From contig JAHCJZ010000016.1 of assembly GCA_026126025.1 (NCBI GenBank), forward strand, positions 1 to 43,142: 43,142 nt of DNA. Reading direction: 5' to 3'. Within the stretch, counting starts at the first letter, position 1, and each line of letters starts with the position of its first letter. Both the position numbers and the translations under genes were made by a program. Below, in pieces: positions 25,286 to 34,177 of the stretch. The notes below the pieces were generated by a model. That model made no database searches, was not told the DNA's origin, and saw only the letters and a program-made list of their open reading frames with translations. The stretch comes from Bauldia sp. (GTDB lineage Bacteria > Pseudomonadota > Alphaproteobacteria > Rhizobiales > Kaistiaceae).

Positions 25286-25422
25286 GGATGGTTCAGCTTC
25301 CCAAGAGATACTCGATTTATCTACAAGGTTCAGCGATTCGCAGGCCTGGCGCCCACACGGGTTCCCCTGAATACGTTGTGGGCCACGCTGTTAGGCAAAT
25401 CCTAATAGCAATAACGCGCCTT

Positions 25423-26292
25423 TCACACAAACGCCGCGCGGTCGGGCTGGGTTTCCAGGAGGGCGTCGCGGAGCTTGTTGAGGGCGCGGTTCTCGATCTG
25501 GCGCACCCGCTCCTTGGAGATGCCGAGGGTTTCGCCGAGCGATTCCAGCGTGGCGCCGGATTCGGCGAGGCGGCGCTCGCGGACGATCCGCCGCTCGCGG
25601 TCGCTGAGGACGCTCATCGCCTCGGTCAGCCAGTCGTGGCGCCGCTTGCCGTCGATGCGGGTCTGCACCAGCTCTTCGGGCAGCGGCGTTTCCTGGTCGA
25701 CGAGGAAGTCCTCGACCTCGGCGGCGCCCTCGGACTGGCCGAGCGGCGCGTTCAGCGACTGGTCGGGCGCCGAGAGCCGCGCATCCATCCACGCCACGTC
25801 CGACGCCGACACGCCGAGGGCGTCCCCGATCCGGCGGTGGAGCTCGCTGTCGCCGAGGTCGCCGCCGGTGCCGGAGAGGAGCCGGGCGCGCAGCCGCCGC
25901 ATGTTGAAGAACAGCGCCTTCTGCGACGAACTCGTCCCGCCGCGGACGATCGACCAGTTGCGCAGCACATAGTCCTGGATCGCGGCGCGTATCCACCAGC
26001 CGGCATAGGTCGCGAAACGGACGCCATGCGCGGTGTCGAAGCGCGCCGCCGCCTCCATGAGGCCGACATAGCCCTCCTGCACCGTGTCGGCGAGGGGGAG
26101 CCCGAAGCCGCGGAAGCGCACCGCAATGGCGATGACGTAGCGCATATGCGCCGCCGTCAGCCGGTGCAGCGCCTCGCGATCGCGCTTGTTTCGCCATCGC
26201 TCGGCGAGGGCGACCTCCTCATCCCGCTCCAGATAGGGCGCTGCTGCGGCCGCAGCCACGAGTTCCCGGATCCCTGCCGCGTTTCCCGCCAT
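25423..26292 (-). CDS. rpoH: RNA polymerase sigma-32 type factor (RpoH paralogue)
   Basis: A 289-residue alternative sigma factor. Region 2 is at ~38-110 (AHMRYVIAIAVRFRGFGLPL, TVQEGYVGLMEAAARFD, FATYAGWWIRAAIQDYVL). The RpoH box follows as SQKALFFNMRRLRARL (~122-137). Region 4 is at ~225-280 with LSDRERRIVRERRL and the helix-turn-helix TLESLGETLGISKERVRQIENRAL. Alphaproteobacteria often have two RpoH proteins; the position near carD and fdxA fits the rpoH2-type locus of rhizobia, which serves oxidative and general stress. Which paralogue this is cannot be settled from one window. Confidence 0.9.
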   Translation of the reverse strand: MAGNAAGIRELVAAAAAAPYLERDEEVALAERWRNKRDREALHRLTAAHMRYVIAIAVRFRGFGLPLADTVQEGYVGLMEAAARFDTAHGVRFATYAGWWIRAAIQDYVLRNWSIVRGGTSSSQKALFFNMRRLRARLLSGTGGDLGDSELHRRIGDALGVSASDVAWMDARLSAPDQSLNAPLGQSEGAAEVEDFLVDQETPLPEELVQTRIDGKRRHDWLTEAMSVLSDRERRIVRERRLAESGATLESLGETLGISKERVRQIENRALNKLRDALLETQPDRAAFV

Positions 26293-26406
26293 CCCACCAT
26301 CTCCGCACGAGGGCGATCAGGGGAGACAACGCGCGAAGCGGAAAAAGGTCCCGCGAAACGACGGCACAACCCCGCTCGTCACCCCGGAGGGACGGAGGAA
26401 TCGGCC

Positions 26407-26643
26407 CTACTCTGGATCGTTCCGGTCTTCGGTGGGAACCGGGATGTTGCGGCGGTCGAGCTCCATCAGGATGCGGACCCGCACCCGCTCGATTTCGCCC
26501 TGCTCCTTGGGTTTGTACGTCATCCGGAACGCCCGGTTGAGGGTGCGGAGCTGGCGCAGCAGCTCATCGTCGGACGCCGAGGAGAGGCCCCGCTTGACCG
26601 TGCTGCGGGCCGATCGGGTGGCCCAGCCCGTCAGGAAACCCAT
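26407..26643 (-). CDS. Small basic hypothetical protein
   Basis: A 78-residue protein, mostly helical and charged: SASDDELLRQLRTLNRAFRMTY then EQGEIERVRVRILMELDRR. A strong GGGAGGAG Shine-Dalgarno precedes the ATG and codon use matches neighbours, so it is a real gene. No family is recognised. It lies between carD and the sigma factor gene on the same strand; a perfect 13-bp hairpin stands 20 bases before its start. Confidence 0.7.
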   Translation of the reverse strand: MGFLTGWATRSARSTVKRGLSSASDDELLRQLRTLNRAFRMTYKPKEQGEIERVRVRILMELDRRNIPVPTEDRNDPE

Positions 26644-26662
26644 CGCGCTCCTCCCGATGCGA

Positions 26663-26693
26663 GAACGCCCGCGCCTTGACGGCGCGGGCGTTC
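26663..26693 (-). terminator. Strong hairpin after carD / before the small protein gene
   Basis: A perfect 13-bp inverted repeat GAACGCCCGCGCC / GGCGCGGGCGTTC with a 5-base loop, 27 bases after the carD stop. No T-run follows, but the stem is very stable, so termination or attenuation is likely. It can form on both strands. Confidence 0.7.
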
Positions 26694-26719
26694 AATCTGC
26701 GACAGGTCGAAGCGCCTGG

Positions 26720-27280
26720 CTAGGCGGCCTTGTCCTGGTCGGCCTCGGCGACCTTGGCGCGGCGCGGGCTCTTGGCGAGGTTCTCCTCGATCCGCTGCAC
26801 CGCCTCGGTCTCGGAAATGCCTTCCACCGACGCCACTTCGCGCGACATGCGGTCGAGGGCGGCCTCGTAGAGCTGGCGCTCGCTGTAGGACTGCTCCGGC
26901 TGGGCCTCCGAGCGGTAGAGGTCGCGGACGACCTCGGCGATCGCCAGCAGGTCGCCGGAATTGATCTTGGCCTCGTATTCCTGGGCGCGGCGGCTCCACA
27001 TCGTCCGCTTGATGCGGGCGCGGCCGCGGACGGTCTCGAGCGCCTTTTCCACCGTCGTGTTATCGGCAAGCTTACGCATGCCGACAGCCTTGGCTTTCGG
27101 CACCGGGACGCGCAGCGTCATCTTGTCCTTTTCGAAGGACACCACGTAAAGCTCAAGCTTGAGGCCGGCCACTTCCTGGTTCTCGATGCGTACGATCTTG
27201 CCCACGCCATGCGCGGGATAGACGATGTGCTCGCCAGTCCGGAACTCAGTCTTTGGGGCGGTCTTCTTTGCTGTAGCCAT
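26720..27280 (-). CDS. carD: CarD/CdnL family transcriptional regulator
   Basis: A 186-residue CarD/CdnL protein that binds the RNA polymerase beta subunit and stabilises open complexes at rRNA and other promoters. The N-terminal Tudor-like RNAP-interaction domain (~12-65) starts with FRTGEHIVYPAHGVGKIVRIE and contains LELYVVSFEKDKMTLRVPV; the helical C-terminal DNA-binding part includes RRAQEYEAKINSGDLLAIAEVVRDL. The ATG at 27280 is preferred over one eight codons earlier because AGGAG stands upstream and homologues begin near this point. Followed by a strong hairpin. The C-terminal tail is Lys/Ala-rich. Confidence 0.95.
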   Translation of the reverse strand: MATAKKTAPKTEFRTGEHIVYPAHGVGKIVRIENQEVAGLKLELYVVSFEKDKMTLRVPVPKAKAVGMRKLADNTTVEKALETVRGRARIKRTMWSRRAQEYEAKINSGDLLAIAEVVRDLYRSEAQPEQSYSERQLYEAALDRMSREVASVEGISETEAVQRIEENLAKSPRRAKVAEADQDKAA

Positions 27281-27592
27281 ACGGGGATCGCTCCTGTGAC
27301 GCACTCAAGGGTTCCCGGCCACCGGGTGGCAGCCGGCCGGCATCCGTGTTGTCCGATCTATCGTCGCCTCGCCGGCGTTCCTCTCCGAAAGGGCGGAACG
27401 ACAGAGCTTTTGCGCCGCAACCGATGGAATCTGCTGCGGCCCGGTCCTGAAACCTGAACGATCGCTGGGGTACGGATATCGATTTATCCGCCCAATGTAG
27501 CGCAAAACCGGGAGAATTTCAATGGTTTGCCTGCCCGATCGGTCGAGATGGCCGTATCGGGGCGGAACGCTTGGCGGATCGGGCCTGCCGGC
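27281..27592. other. 312-base gap between fdxA and carD
   Basis: No gene is supported here. An inverted repeat GCCCGATC/GATCGGGC with a long spacer (about 27535-27585) lies just after fdxA and might terminate it. The rest must hold the carD promoter; I could not identify clear -35/-10 boxes. A GC-rich hairpin occurs near 27315-27340. Confidence 0.4.
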
Positions 27593-27931
27593 TCAGTCGC
27601 CTTCGCCGGGTTCGGGCGAAAAGTACTTCTCGAACTTGTCGCTCTGGCCCTCAAATTCCTTGGCGTCGGCGGGCGGCTCGCGCTTTGTCGTGATGTTCGG
27701 CCACTTGCCGGCATACTCGGCGTTAACCCCCAGCCATTTCTCCAGCCCCGGCTCGGTATCCGGCTTGATGGCGTCGACCGGGCATTCCGGCTCGCACACC
27801 CCGCAGTCGATGCATTCGTCGGGGTGGATGACGAGCATGTTCTCGCCTTCATAGAAGCAGTCGACCGGACAGACCTCGACACAATCCATGAACTTGCAGC
27901 GGATGCAGCTCTCGGTAACGACGTAGGTCAA
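27593..27931 (-). CDS. fdxA: 7Fe ferredoxin FdxA
   Basis: A 112-residue ferredoxin with one [3Fe-4S] and one [4Fe-4S] cluster. Cysteines at 9, 12, 17, 21, 25, 40, 43, 46 and 50 match those of Azotobacter FdI one for one with an offset of +1, including the two non-ligand Cys (12 and 25). The C-terminal extension of ~60 residues ([20 protein letters not shown]) is typical of the alphaproteobacterial FdxA. Cytoplasmic electron carrier. Encoded upstream of carD on the same strand, an arrangement common in this group. Confidence 0.97.
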   Translation of the reverse strand: MTYVVTESCIRCKFMDCVEVCPVDCFYEGENMLVIHPDECIDCGVCEPECPVDAIKPDTEPGLEKWLGVNAEYAGKWPNITTKREPPADAKEFEGQSDKFEKYFSPEPGEGD

Positions 27932-28052
27932 GGCGACGGTCCTCTTGAGGCGAACTCCGGTCGCGCGGATGCCTATCGCGTTCGCTCAGGCGCGACAAGC
28001 TTCGCGATGCCATCCTCGGCGCGCATGAAAGAAAGGGATTCTGCCGCGCCGG

Positions 28053-28316
28053 TCAGGCGGCCTTCGCTTCGATCGCAAGGGCGTGGACGTCGCCGGCGAG
28101 CTCGGCCTTCAGCGCGTCGTTGATCGCCCGGTGGATGGCGACGCGCGTCATGCCGGCGAAGGCCGGCGCGGTGATGCGGACGCGGAAATGCGTCTCGCCA
28201 CCCTCGCTCCAGCCGGCATGTCCCTTGTGGAGATGCGACTCGTCCACCACCTCAAGGCTCGCCGGCTGAAAAGCCTCGGTTAAGGTGCGTGTGATGCTGT
28301 CCCTGACGGCGCCCAA
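28053..28316 (-). CDS. BolA family protein
   Basis: An 87-residue BolA-like protein: LEVVDESHLHKGHAGW, GETHFRVRITAPAFAGM and a RVAIHRAINDAL helix, covering the class II KH-like fold. His residues in HLHKGH and IHR are those used for iron-sulphur binding with monothiol glutaredoxins. The start is TTG, supported by an excellent AGGAGG site six bases upstream; no ATG is available. Divergent from the J-domain gene at 28380 with only 63 bases between, so promoters overlap. Confidence 0.93.
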   Translation of the reverse strand: MGAVRDSITRTLTEAFQPASLEVVDESHLHKGHAGWSEGGETHFRVRITAPAFAGMTRVAIHRAINDALKAELAGDVHALAIEAKAA

Positions 28317-28379
28317 CCGCGCCTCCTCTCATGGCTGCGCTGCCTTGCGACGGGATGCGCGGTCAGCATAATCGGCCCG

Positions 28380-28976
28380 ATGAATCTCGATTCAAAGTAC
28401 TTCGACCGCATCCGCATCAAGCCGCTGGGCGAGACCGTCCCGGACGGCACGCCCGTGTGCCAGTGGCGCGGCTGCGATCACCCCGGTACCAACCGCGCGC
28501 CGATGGGACGGTTGCGCGAGGGCGAGTATTTTCACTTCTGCCTCGACCATGTGAAGGAATACAACAAGTCCTACAACTACTTCGCGGGTATGGCCGACGC
28601 CGAGATCGACGCCTACCGCAAGGACTCCACCACCGGGCACCGCCCGACCTGGACGATGGGCACTGGCGCCACCGATCCGGGACAGGCGCCGCCGCGGCGC
28701 TGGTCGTTCCGCGACGCGTTCGGCCTCTTCGGCGGCCGCGCCGAGGCGAAGGCGAAGCCCGAAAGCCGCCAGCGGCCGCTGAAGAACCTCGAGAAGCGTT
28801 CCTTCGCAGCGCTCGACCTCGAAGGCACGGAAACCAAGGCCGAGATCAAGGCGCGCTACAAGACGCTGGTGAAGCGCCTCCACCCCGACGCCAATGGCGG
28901 CGACCGCGGGTCGGAGGACAAGCTCCGCGAGATCATCCAGGCCTACAATCACCTCAAGGCCGCCGGTTTCTGCTAA
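28380..28976 (+). CDS. J-domain protein with N-terminal Cys/His module
   Basis: A 198-residue DnaJ-class co-chaperone. The J domain is C-terminal (~142-196): FAALDLEGTETKAEIKARY, the essential HPD at 168-170, and a final IIQAYNHLKAAGF helix. There is no Gly/Phe region. The N-terminal ~85 residues hold Cys27, Cys32, His34, Cys54 and His57 (CQWRGCDH … FCLDHVKEYN), which could bind zinc. Homologues next to cobS are usual in rhizobia. The client of the Hsp70 partner is unknown. Convincing start with divergent bolA. Confidence 0.93.
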   Translation: MNLDSKYFDRIRIKPLGETVPDGTPVCQWRGCDHPGTNRAPMGRLREGEYFHFCLDHVKEYNKSYNYFAGMADAEIDAYRKDSTTGHRPTWTMGTGATDPGQAPPRRWSFRDAFGLFGGRAEAKAKPESRQRPLKNLEKRSFAALDLEGTETKAEIKARYKTLVKRLHPDANGGDRGSEDKLREIIQAYNHLKAAGFC

Positions 28977-29042
28977 GAACCGCGAAAGCCCTCACCCGAA
29001 GGACTGCTCCGCGAAGGCCGGGCGGTTCGCCACGGAGACCTC

Positions 29043-30029
29043 ATGACTGCCCTTGCCCAGGACTGGTCCGACCTGCCCGACATGCGGGTGTCCGCGCGGC
29101 AGGTGTTCGGCATCGACTCCGACATGGAGGTGCCAGCCTATTCGGAAGCCAGCGAGCATGTCCCCGACGTCGACGAGGACTATCTCTTCGACCACCAGAC
29201 GACGCTCGCCATCCTCGCCGGCTTCGCCCGCAACCGCCGCGTGATGGTCACCGGCTATCACGGCACCGGCAAGTCGACGCATATCGAGCAGGTGGCGGCG
29301 CGTCTCAACTGGCCGTGCGTGCGCGTCAATCTCGACAGCCACATCTCGCGCGTCGACCTCATCGGCAAGGACGCGATCGTGGTGCGCGACGGATTGCAGG
29401 TGACGGAGTTCCGCGACGGCATCCTGCCCTGGGCGCTCCAGCACAATGTCGCGCTCTGCTTCGACGAGTATGATGCCGGCCGGCCGGACGTGATGTTCGT
29501 CATCCAGCGCGTGCTGGAAGTCTCGGGGCGGCTGACGCTCCTCGACCAGAACAAGGTGATCCGGCCGCACCCGGCCTTCCGCCTCTTCGCGACCGCCAAC
29601 ACCGTCGGCCTCGGCGACACGTCGGGCCTCTATCACGGCACGCAGCAGATCAATCAGGGCCAGATGGACCGCTGGTCGATCGTGGTGTCGCTGAACTATC
29701 TGCCGCACGACAAGGAGGTCGACATCGTCGCCGCCAAGGCGCCGTCCTATCGCGACGAGAAGGGCCGGGCGACGCTGTCGAAGATGGTGCGGGTGGCGGA
29801 CCTGACCCGGAACGCCTTCATCAACGGCGACCTCTCCACCGTGATGAGCCCGCGCACGGTCATCACCTGGGCGGAGAATGCCGAGATCTTCGCCGACATC
29901 GGCTTCGCCTTCCGCGTCACCTTCCTCAACAAATGTGACGAGGCCGAGCGCGGCATCGTCGCCGAGTTCTACCAGCGCTGCTTTGCCGAGGAGCTGCCGG
30001 AGTCCGCCACCAACGTCGCGATGAGCTGA
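29043..30029 (+). CDS. cobS: Cobaltochelatase subunit CobS
   Basis: A 328-residue AAA+ ATPase, one of three subunits (CobN, CobS, CobT) of the aerobic cobaltochelatase that inserts cobalt in hydrogenobyrinate a,c-diamide. Walker [10 protein letters not shown] at 71-79, Walker B ALCFDEYD at 137-144, sensor region [11 protein letters not shown] near 190-200. The N-terminal stretch [15 protein letters not shown] is typical of CobS. It follows the J-domain gene after 66 bases and precedes cobT on the same strand; a small antisense gene lies between. CobN is not in this window. Confidence 0.97.
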   Translation: MTALAQDWSDLPDMRVSARQVFGIDSDMEVPAYSEASEHVPDVDEDYLFDHQTTLAILAGFARNRRVMVTGYHGTGKSTHIEQVAARLNWPCVRVNLDSHISRVDLIGKDAIVVRDGLQVTEFRDGILPWALQHNVALCFDEYDAGRPDVMFVIQRVLEVSGRLTLLDQNKVIRPHPAFRLFATANTVGLGDTSGLYHGTQQINQGQMDRWSIVVSLNYLPHDKEVDIVAAKAPSYRDEKGRATLSKMVRVADLTRNAFINGDLSTVMSPRTVITWAENAEIFADIGFAFRVTFLNKCDEAERGIVAEFYQRCFAEELPESATNVAMS

Positions 30030-30030
30030 C

Positions 30031-30271
30031 CTACTTGGCGGTTTCGAGGGCGCTCAGGCGCTTCTCGATGGCTTCGAGTCGTTCCTCGACTTCGGCGGCA
30101 GCGTAGCGCCCGAGCACGGTTTCGCCCGGCAAGCACCTGTCGGATGGAATCCATCCGCGAGCGCGTATCGTCCTGGTTTCGGTCGATCTTCTCGTCCATT
30201 TGGGTCAATGCCAGACGAATCTCGCGAAGAATACAGAGTGTTTGATTCTCTGGTTCCGACATTTGAGACAT
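30031..30271 (-). pseudogene. Frameshifted small coiled-coil protein gene, antisense between cobS and cobT
   Basis: Two frames together encode one plausible ~76-residue helical protein. The first runs from ATG 30262 (or 30271): MSEPENQTLCILREIRLALT, QMDEKIDRNQDDTRSRMDS, then RQVLAG. The second ends with ETVLGRYAAAEVEERLEAIE and KRLSALETAK at stop 30033-30031. They are offset by one base; deleting one G of the GGG run (CCC at 30125-30127 on the plus strand) joins them smoothly at VLAGETVLG. Heptad-like Leu/Ile spacing suggests a coiled coil. Either a recent pseudogene or a homopolymer sequencing error. Confidence 0.65.
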
Positions 30272-30299
30272 CCCGGCTGACAACGCCCGATCAGCCGGG
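30272..30299. repeat. Perfect 9-bp palindrome between cobS and cobT
   Basis: CCCGGCTGA (30272-30280) and TCAGCCGGG (30291-30299) form a 9-bp stem with a 10-base loop. It abuts the first ATG of the antisense small gene and lies 32 bases before cobT. Could be an operator, a terminator for cobS or a leader hairpin of cobT. Confidence 0.6.
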
Positions 30300-30331
30300 C
30301 CAATATAGGACGTCGCTACCCCCGCGTACAA

Positions 30332-32218
30332 ATGGCCTCCAACACCAAGTCCACCCAGTCGCCCAAGGCCGCGCCGGCCGACCCGTACAAGCGGGCTGTG
30401 GCCGGTTGCATGCGAGCGATGGCGGCGCGGGCCGATCTTGAAGTGACCTTCGGCGCCGACCGGCCGCTCCTCAGCGGGGTGAAGGCGCGGCTGCCCGAGC
30501 CGCCGCGCCGCCCGTCTGCACGCGACATCGCGGTCAATCGCGGGCTCGGCGATTCCATGGCGTTGCGCCTCGCCGTCCACGATCCCGCGCTTCATCGCAG
30601 CCGCGCGCCGGAAGGCGAGAACGCCCGCGCCGTCTTCGACGCGGTCGAGCAGGCGCGGGTCGAGGCGATGGGCTCGCGCCGCATGGCGGGCGTTGCCGGC
30701 AACCTCGCCTCGATGCTGGAGGACAAATACCGCCGCGCCAATTTCCAGGAGGTGACGCAGCGCGCCGACGCGCCGCTTCCCGACGCGGTCGCGATGATCG
30801 TGCGCGAGCGCCTCACCGGCCTGCCGCCGCCGAAATCGGCGCGGAAGGTGGTCGACCTCTGGCGGCGCTGGGTCGAGGAGCGCGGCGGCGGCGACCTCGA
30901 CCGGCTGTCGACCTCGATCGAGGACCAGGCGGCCTTCGCCGAAGTCGCGCGCGACCTCATCGCGTCGCTGGAGATGGGGGGCGAGCTCGGCGGCGAGGGC
31001 GAGAGCGAGGACCGGGAATCCGACACCGAGCCCGACCAGGGCGGCGACCAGGCCGACGAGGGTGAGGACGGCGACGGCGCCGAGGGCGGCGAAGCCGAGG
31101 ACATGGAGGGCACCGCGGAGGAGCGCTCCAGCGCCGAGGCCGAGGGCTACGAGACCGAGGCCGAGCGGTTCGAGGATGATGGCGGCGAGGCGCAGGAGGC
31201 GGGCGAGTCGCGGCGCCGGCATCCGACCTGGAGCGACGAGCCGTCGGCCTCCGCCTACAAGCCCTACAGCACGCGCTTCGACGAGATCGTGAAGGCGGAG
31301 GAGCTGTGCGATGCGGAGGAGCTCGATCGCCTGCGCGCCTATCTCGACAAGCAGCTCGCGCCGCTGCAGGGCGCGGTGGCGCGGCTCGCCAACCGGCTGC
31401 AGCGTCGCCTCCTCGCGCAGCAGAACCGCGCCTGGGAGTTCGACCTCGAGGAGGGTGTGCTCGACGCCGCGCGTCTCGCACGCGTCATTGTCGACCCGAT
31501 GCATTCGCTCTCCTTCAAGCGCGAGCGCGACACCGATTTCCGCGACACCGTGGTCACGATCCTCCTCGACAATTCCGGCTCGATGCGCGGGCGGCCGATC
31601 ACCGTCGCCGCGATCTGCGCCGACATCCTCGCCCGCACGCTCGAACGCTGTGGCGTCAAGGTCGAGCTCCTCGGCTTCACCACGCGCGCATGGAAGGGCG
31701 GCCAGTCACGTGAGACCTGGCTGCAGGCCGGCAAGCCGGCGACGCCCGGCCGGCTCAACGACCTTCGCCACATCATCTACAAATCCGCCGACGCGCCGTG
31801 GCGGCGGTCGAAGCGCAATCTCGGCCTGATGCTGCGCGAAGGGCTCCTCAAGGAGAACATCGACGGCGAGGCCCTGGCCTGGGCCCACGCCCGGCTCCTC
31901 GCCCGGCCCGAGCAGCGCCGCATTCTGATGATGATCTCGGACGGCGCGCCGGTCGACGATTCGACGCTGTCGGTCAATCCGGCGAACTATCTGGAGCAGC
32001 ACCTTCGCCACATCATCGACGAGATCGAGACGCGCTCGCCGGTCGAGCTGATCGCCATCGGCATCGGCCACGACGTGACGCGCTACTACCGCCGCGCGGT
32101 GACGATCGTCGATGCCGAGGAGCTGGCCGGCGCGATGACCGAGAAGCTCGCCGAGCTCTTCGACGAGACGGGCGCAGCACCGGCCCAGCCGCGCCGCCGG
32201 CCGGTCCGCGCCGCCTGA
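30332..32218 (+). CDS. cobT: Cobaltochelatase subunit CobT
   Basis: A 628-residue partner of CobS. The N-terminal ~210 residues are the CobT domain ([19 protein letters not shown]), then a very acidic low-complexity linker (217-292, Asp/Glu/Gly), then a von Willebrand A domain from ~400 with the MIDAS motif DNSGS at 413-417, TTRAWKGG and a later ISDGAPVDD. The VWA domain bridges the AAA+ ring to CobN. Length and order of domains match the family. The stop overlaps the ATG of the downstream exported protein (TGATG). Confidence 0.97.
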   Translation: MASNTKSTQSPKAAPADPYKRAVAGCMRAMAARADLEVTFGADRPLLSGVKARLPEPPRRPSARDIAVNRGLGDSMALRLAVHDPALHRSRAPEGENARAVFDAVEQARVEAMGSRRMAGVAGNLASMLEDKYRRANFQEVTQRADAPLPDAVAMIVRERLTGLPPPKSARKVVDLWRRWVEERGGGDLDRLSTSIEDQAAFAEVARDLIASLEMGGELGGEGESEDRESDTEPDQGGDQADEGEDGDGAEGGEAEDMEGTAEERSSAEAEGYETEAERFEDDGGEAQEAGESRRRHPTWSDEPSASAYKPYSTRFDEIVKAEELCDAEELDRLRAYLDKQLAPLQGAVARLANRLQRRLLAQQNRAWEFDLEEGVLDAARLARVIVDPMHSLSFKRERDTDFRDTVVTILLDNSGSMRGRPITVAAICADILARTLERCGVKVELLGFTTRAWKGGQSRETWLQAGKPATPGRLNDLRHIIYKSADAPWRRSKRNLGLMLREGLLKENIDGEALAWAHARLLARPEQRRILMMISDGAPVDDSTLSVNPANYLEQHLRHIIDEIETRSPVELIAIGIGHDVTRYYRRAVTIVDAEELAGAMTEKLAELFDETGAAPAQPRRRPVRAA

Positions 32219-33285
32219 TGACGACGCTGCGGCGCGGGCTTCTCGCGGCGGCCGTCGCGACGCTGCCGCTCACCGCCGCGGCCGAGCCGGGCTTCGTGGC
32301 GATCGAGGTCGATACGATGCCGATCGAGACGTTCTCGCTTCGCGAGGGCGTCAGCCCGTTCGGCGAGCTCACCTTCATGGGCGGCCTCGTCCTTTTCTCC
32401 GACGACGACGATTTCGGCGCGCTGTCCGGGCTCGACGTGGCGGATGACGGCAGCTTCATCGCCGTCGCCGATACCGGCTTCTGGTTCACCGGCCGGCTGA
32501 TCGAGGAGGACGGACGGCTCGTCGGCGTTGCCGATGTGGCGCGGGCGCCGATGCTCGACGCCGACGGCGAGGAGGCGAACCGCAAGAGCTCGGCCGACGC
32601 CGAGGGGCTGCGCCTCACCGATGGCGGCGCGACCGCGCTGGTCGTCTTCGAGCAGCGCCATCGCCTTTCGGCCTTCGCCACCGCCGATCTCGCCTTCGCC
32701 CGGCCGCGCGACCTGCCCCTGCCCGCACTGCCCGGCCTCGTCGGCAATCGCGGCATCGAATCGGTGGCGGTGGCGCCGGAGGGAAGCGCGCTTGCCGGCG
32801 CGATCGTCCTCATCGCCGAGGCGGCGGGGGACGGCCAGGGGGGCACCCGCGCCTGGATCGTCGGCGGGCCGGATCCGGGCGCGTTCTCGATCCGCCGCAG
32901 CGGGACCTTCGACATCACCGACGCCGCCTTCCTGCCGAACGGCGATCTCTTCGTCCTCGAACGGCGCTTCTCGCTGTCGGAGGGAATCGCGATGCGAGTG
33001 CGCCGCTTCTCGCAGGACGACATCCGGCCCGGCGCGCGCATCACCGGCCAGACCATCGTCTTCGACGACCGCCTGTTCCAGATCGACAATATGGAGGGGC
33101 TGGCAGTGCGGGAGGGCGCGGACGGCGCCGTCATCCTGACGCTGGTGTCGGACGACAATCACAGCCTGCTGCAGCGGACGATGCTGCTGCAATTCATGTG
33201 GCAGGAGGAGATGATCCCGCTGCCGCTGCCCCGGCCGGAACCGCTTCCGGACGCGGAAGCCGCAGCGGCGCTAGGCGGCGGCTGA
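32218..33285 (+). CDS. Exported esterase-like/phytase-like beta-propeller protein
   Basis: A 355-residue secreted protein: signal peptide 1-22 (TAAA), then a beta-propeller-like chain with [47 protein letters not shown] and [12 protein letters not shown]. The repeated (I/A)EGL/ESVA motifs are those of the 'esterase-like activity of phytase' family. It is translationally coupled to cobT by a four-base overlap although no link to cobalamin is known. Homologues at this place are frequent in rhizobia. Catalysis has not been shown for most members. Its end overlaps rpmB (convergent) by 15 bases. Confidence 0.85.
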   Translation: MTTLRRGLLAAAVATLPLTAAAEPGFVAIEVDTMPIETFSLREGVSPFGELTFMGGLVLFSDDDDFGALSGLDVADDGSFIAVADTGFWFTGRLIEEDGRLVGVADVARAPMLDADGEEANRKSSADAEGLRLTDGGATALVVFEQRHRLSAFATADLAFARPRDLPLPALPGLVGNRGIESVAVAPEGSALAGAIVLIAEAAGDGQGGTRAWIVGGPDPGAFSIRRSGTFDITDAAFLPNGDLFVLERRFSLSEGIAMRVRRFSQDDIRPGARITGQTIVFDDRLFQIDNMEGLAVREGADGAVILTLVSDDNHSLLQRTMLLQFMWQEEMIPLPLPRPEPLPDAEAAAALGGG

Positions 33286-33567
33286 CGCGGCCTGGGCGCG
33301 GACGACCTGACGCTTCACCAGCAGCGCGCGCTCGGAGAGGTCCCCGTCGCGGGCCTTGAGGAGGAAGGCGTCGAGGCCGCCGCGATGCTCCACGGTGCGG
33401 AGCGCATGGGCGGTGACGCGCAGCGCGAAGGAGCGGCCGAGCGTCTCGCTGATCAGCGTGACCTCGCACAGATTCGGCAGAAAACGCCGCCTGGTCTTGT
33501 TGTTGGCATGGCTGACCTTGTTTCCGGTCAGCACCGCCTTGCCAGTCAGTTCACAACGCCGGGACAT
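33271..33567 (-). CDS. rpmB: 50S ribosomal protein L28
   Basis: A 98-residue L28. Starts [20 protein letters not shown] with [12 protein letters not shown] following, the unmistakable L28 signature; the long C-terminal helix ([24 protein letters not shown]) is the alphaproteobacterial form. The ATG at 33567 is chosen over one 16 codons earlier because all L28 proteins begin MSRR/MARR. Monocistronic; 3' end overlaps the convergent exported protein gene. Confidence 0.97.
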   Translation of the reverse strand: MSRRCELTGKAVLTGNKVSHANNKTRRRFLPNLCEVTLISETLGRSFALRVTAHALRTVEHRGGLDAFLLKARDGDLSERALLVKRQVVRAQAASAAA

Positions 33568-33790
33568 CTCTCGCGCTCCGCGGATAGGCCGGCGGGAGAC
33601 CGGCATCGTCATCAAGCTCGCTGAAGGCCGGCTCTATACTGGCCAACGCCCGATGCCGTCAAGGACGCCCGGTTTGCGGAACCCATCTGGGCCAGCAGTC
33701 ATCCGACCGCATCAACAGGCCGGACACATGATCGCAAGCGACCCGGTCCATCGATGTCACCCTTGCAATGGGGAGGCCCGACGAGGACGC

Positions 33791-34177
33791 CTACGCCTTC
33801 AGCGAGCGGGGTTTGTCGCCGGGCTGCCAGAGGCCGAGGCCGAAGCCGTCGGGGTCGAGGAAGTCGGCGCTCCAGCCGCCCGGGGCTTCGCTGACCGGCG
33901 TCACGATGGTCACGCCCTCTTCGACCAGCCGCGCCACGATGTCGTCGATCCCGCCGTCGTGGATGGTGAAGACCACCGCCGGCGTTGAGCCGATTTTTCC
34001 CTCGAGCTGGAAGAAGACCATCTGGAAGTTCGGCGCGATCTGCGCCGAGAGCATGAACGGCTCGGGGCCGTCCTCGCGCTTCACCGGGATGCCGAGCGTG
34101 TCGCGGTAGAAGCGCTCGGTGCGCGCGATGTCGGTCACATAGAAGACGATGGCGGCGTCGAAGGGCTGGGGGATCAT
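33791..34177 (-). CDS. VOC (glyoxalase/bleomycin resistance) family protein
   Basis: A 128-residue single-module-pair VOC protein: AAIVFYVTDIARTERFYRDTLG at the start, PAVVFTIHDGGIDDIV in the middle and ADFLDPDGFGLGLWQ at the end, the second copy of the beta-alpha-beta-beta-beta unit. Its ATG overlaps the stop of the sigma-factor gene (ATGA), so the two are translated together. Substrate is unknown; VOC members include isomerases, dioxygenases and resistance proteins. Confidence 0.88.
   Translation of the reverse strand: MIPQPFDAAIVFYVTDIARTERFYRDTLGIPVKREDGPEPFMLSAQIAPNFQMVFFQLEGKIGSTPAVVFTIHDGGIDDIVARLVEEGVTIVTPVSEAPGGWSADFLDPDGFGLGLWQPGDKPRSLKA

Noticed and set aside
24390..25422. Insertion sequence or transposon
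   Set aside because: Despite the AT-rich composition there is no transposase and I see no terminal inverted or target-site repeats.
27305..27505. A 66-codon frame upstream of carD
   Set aside because: No Shine-Dalgarno, atypical codon use and no similarity; treated as intergenic.
27522..28123. Plus-strand frames opposite fdxA
   Set aside because: Shadows; FdxA cysteines on the minus strand are decisive.
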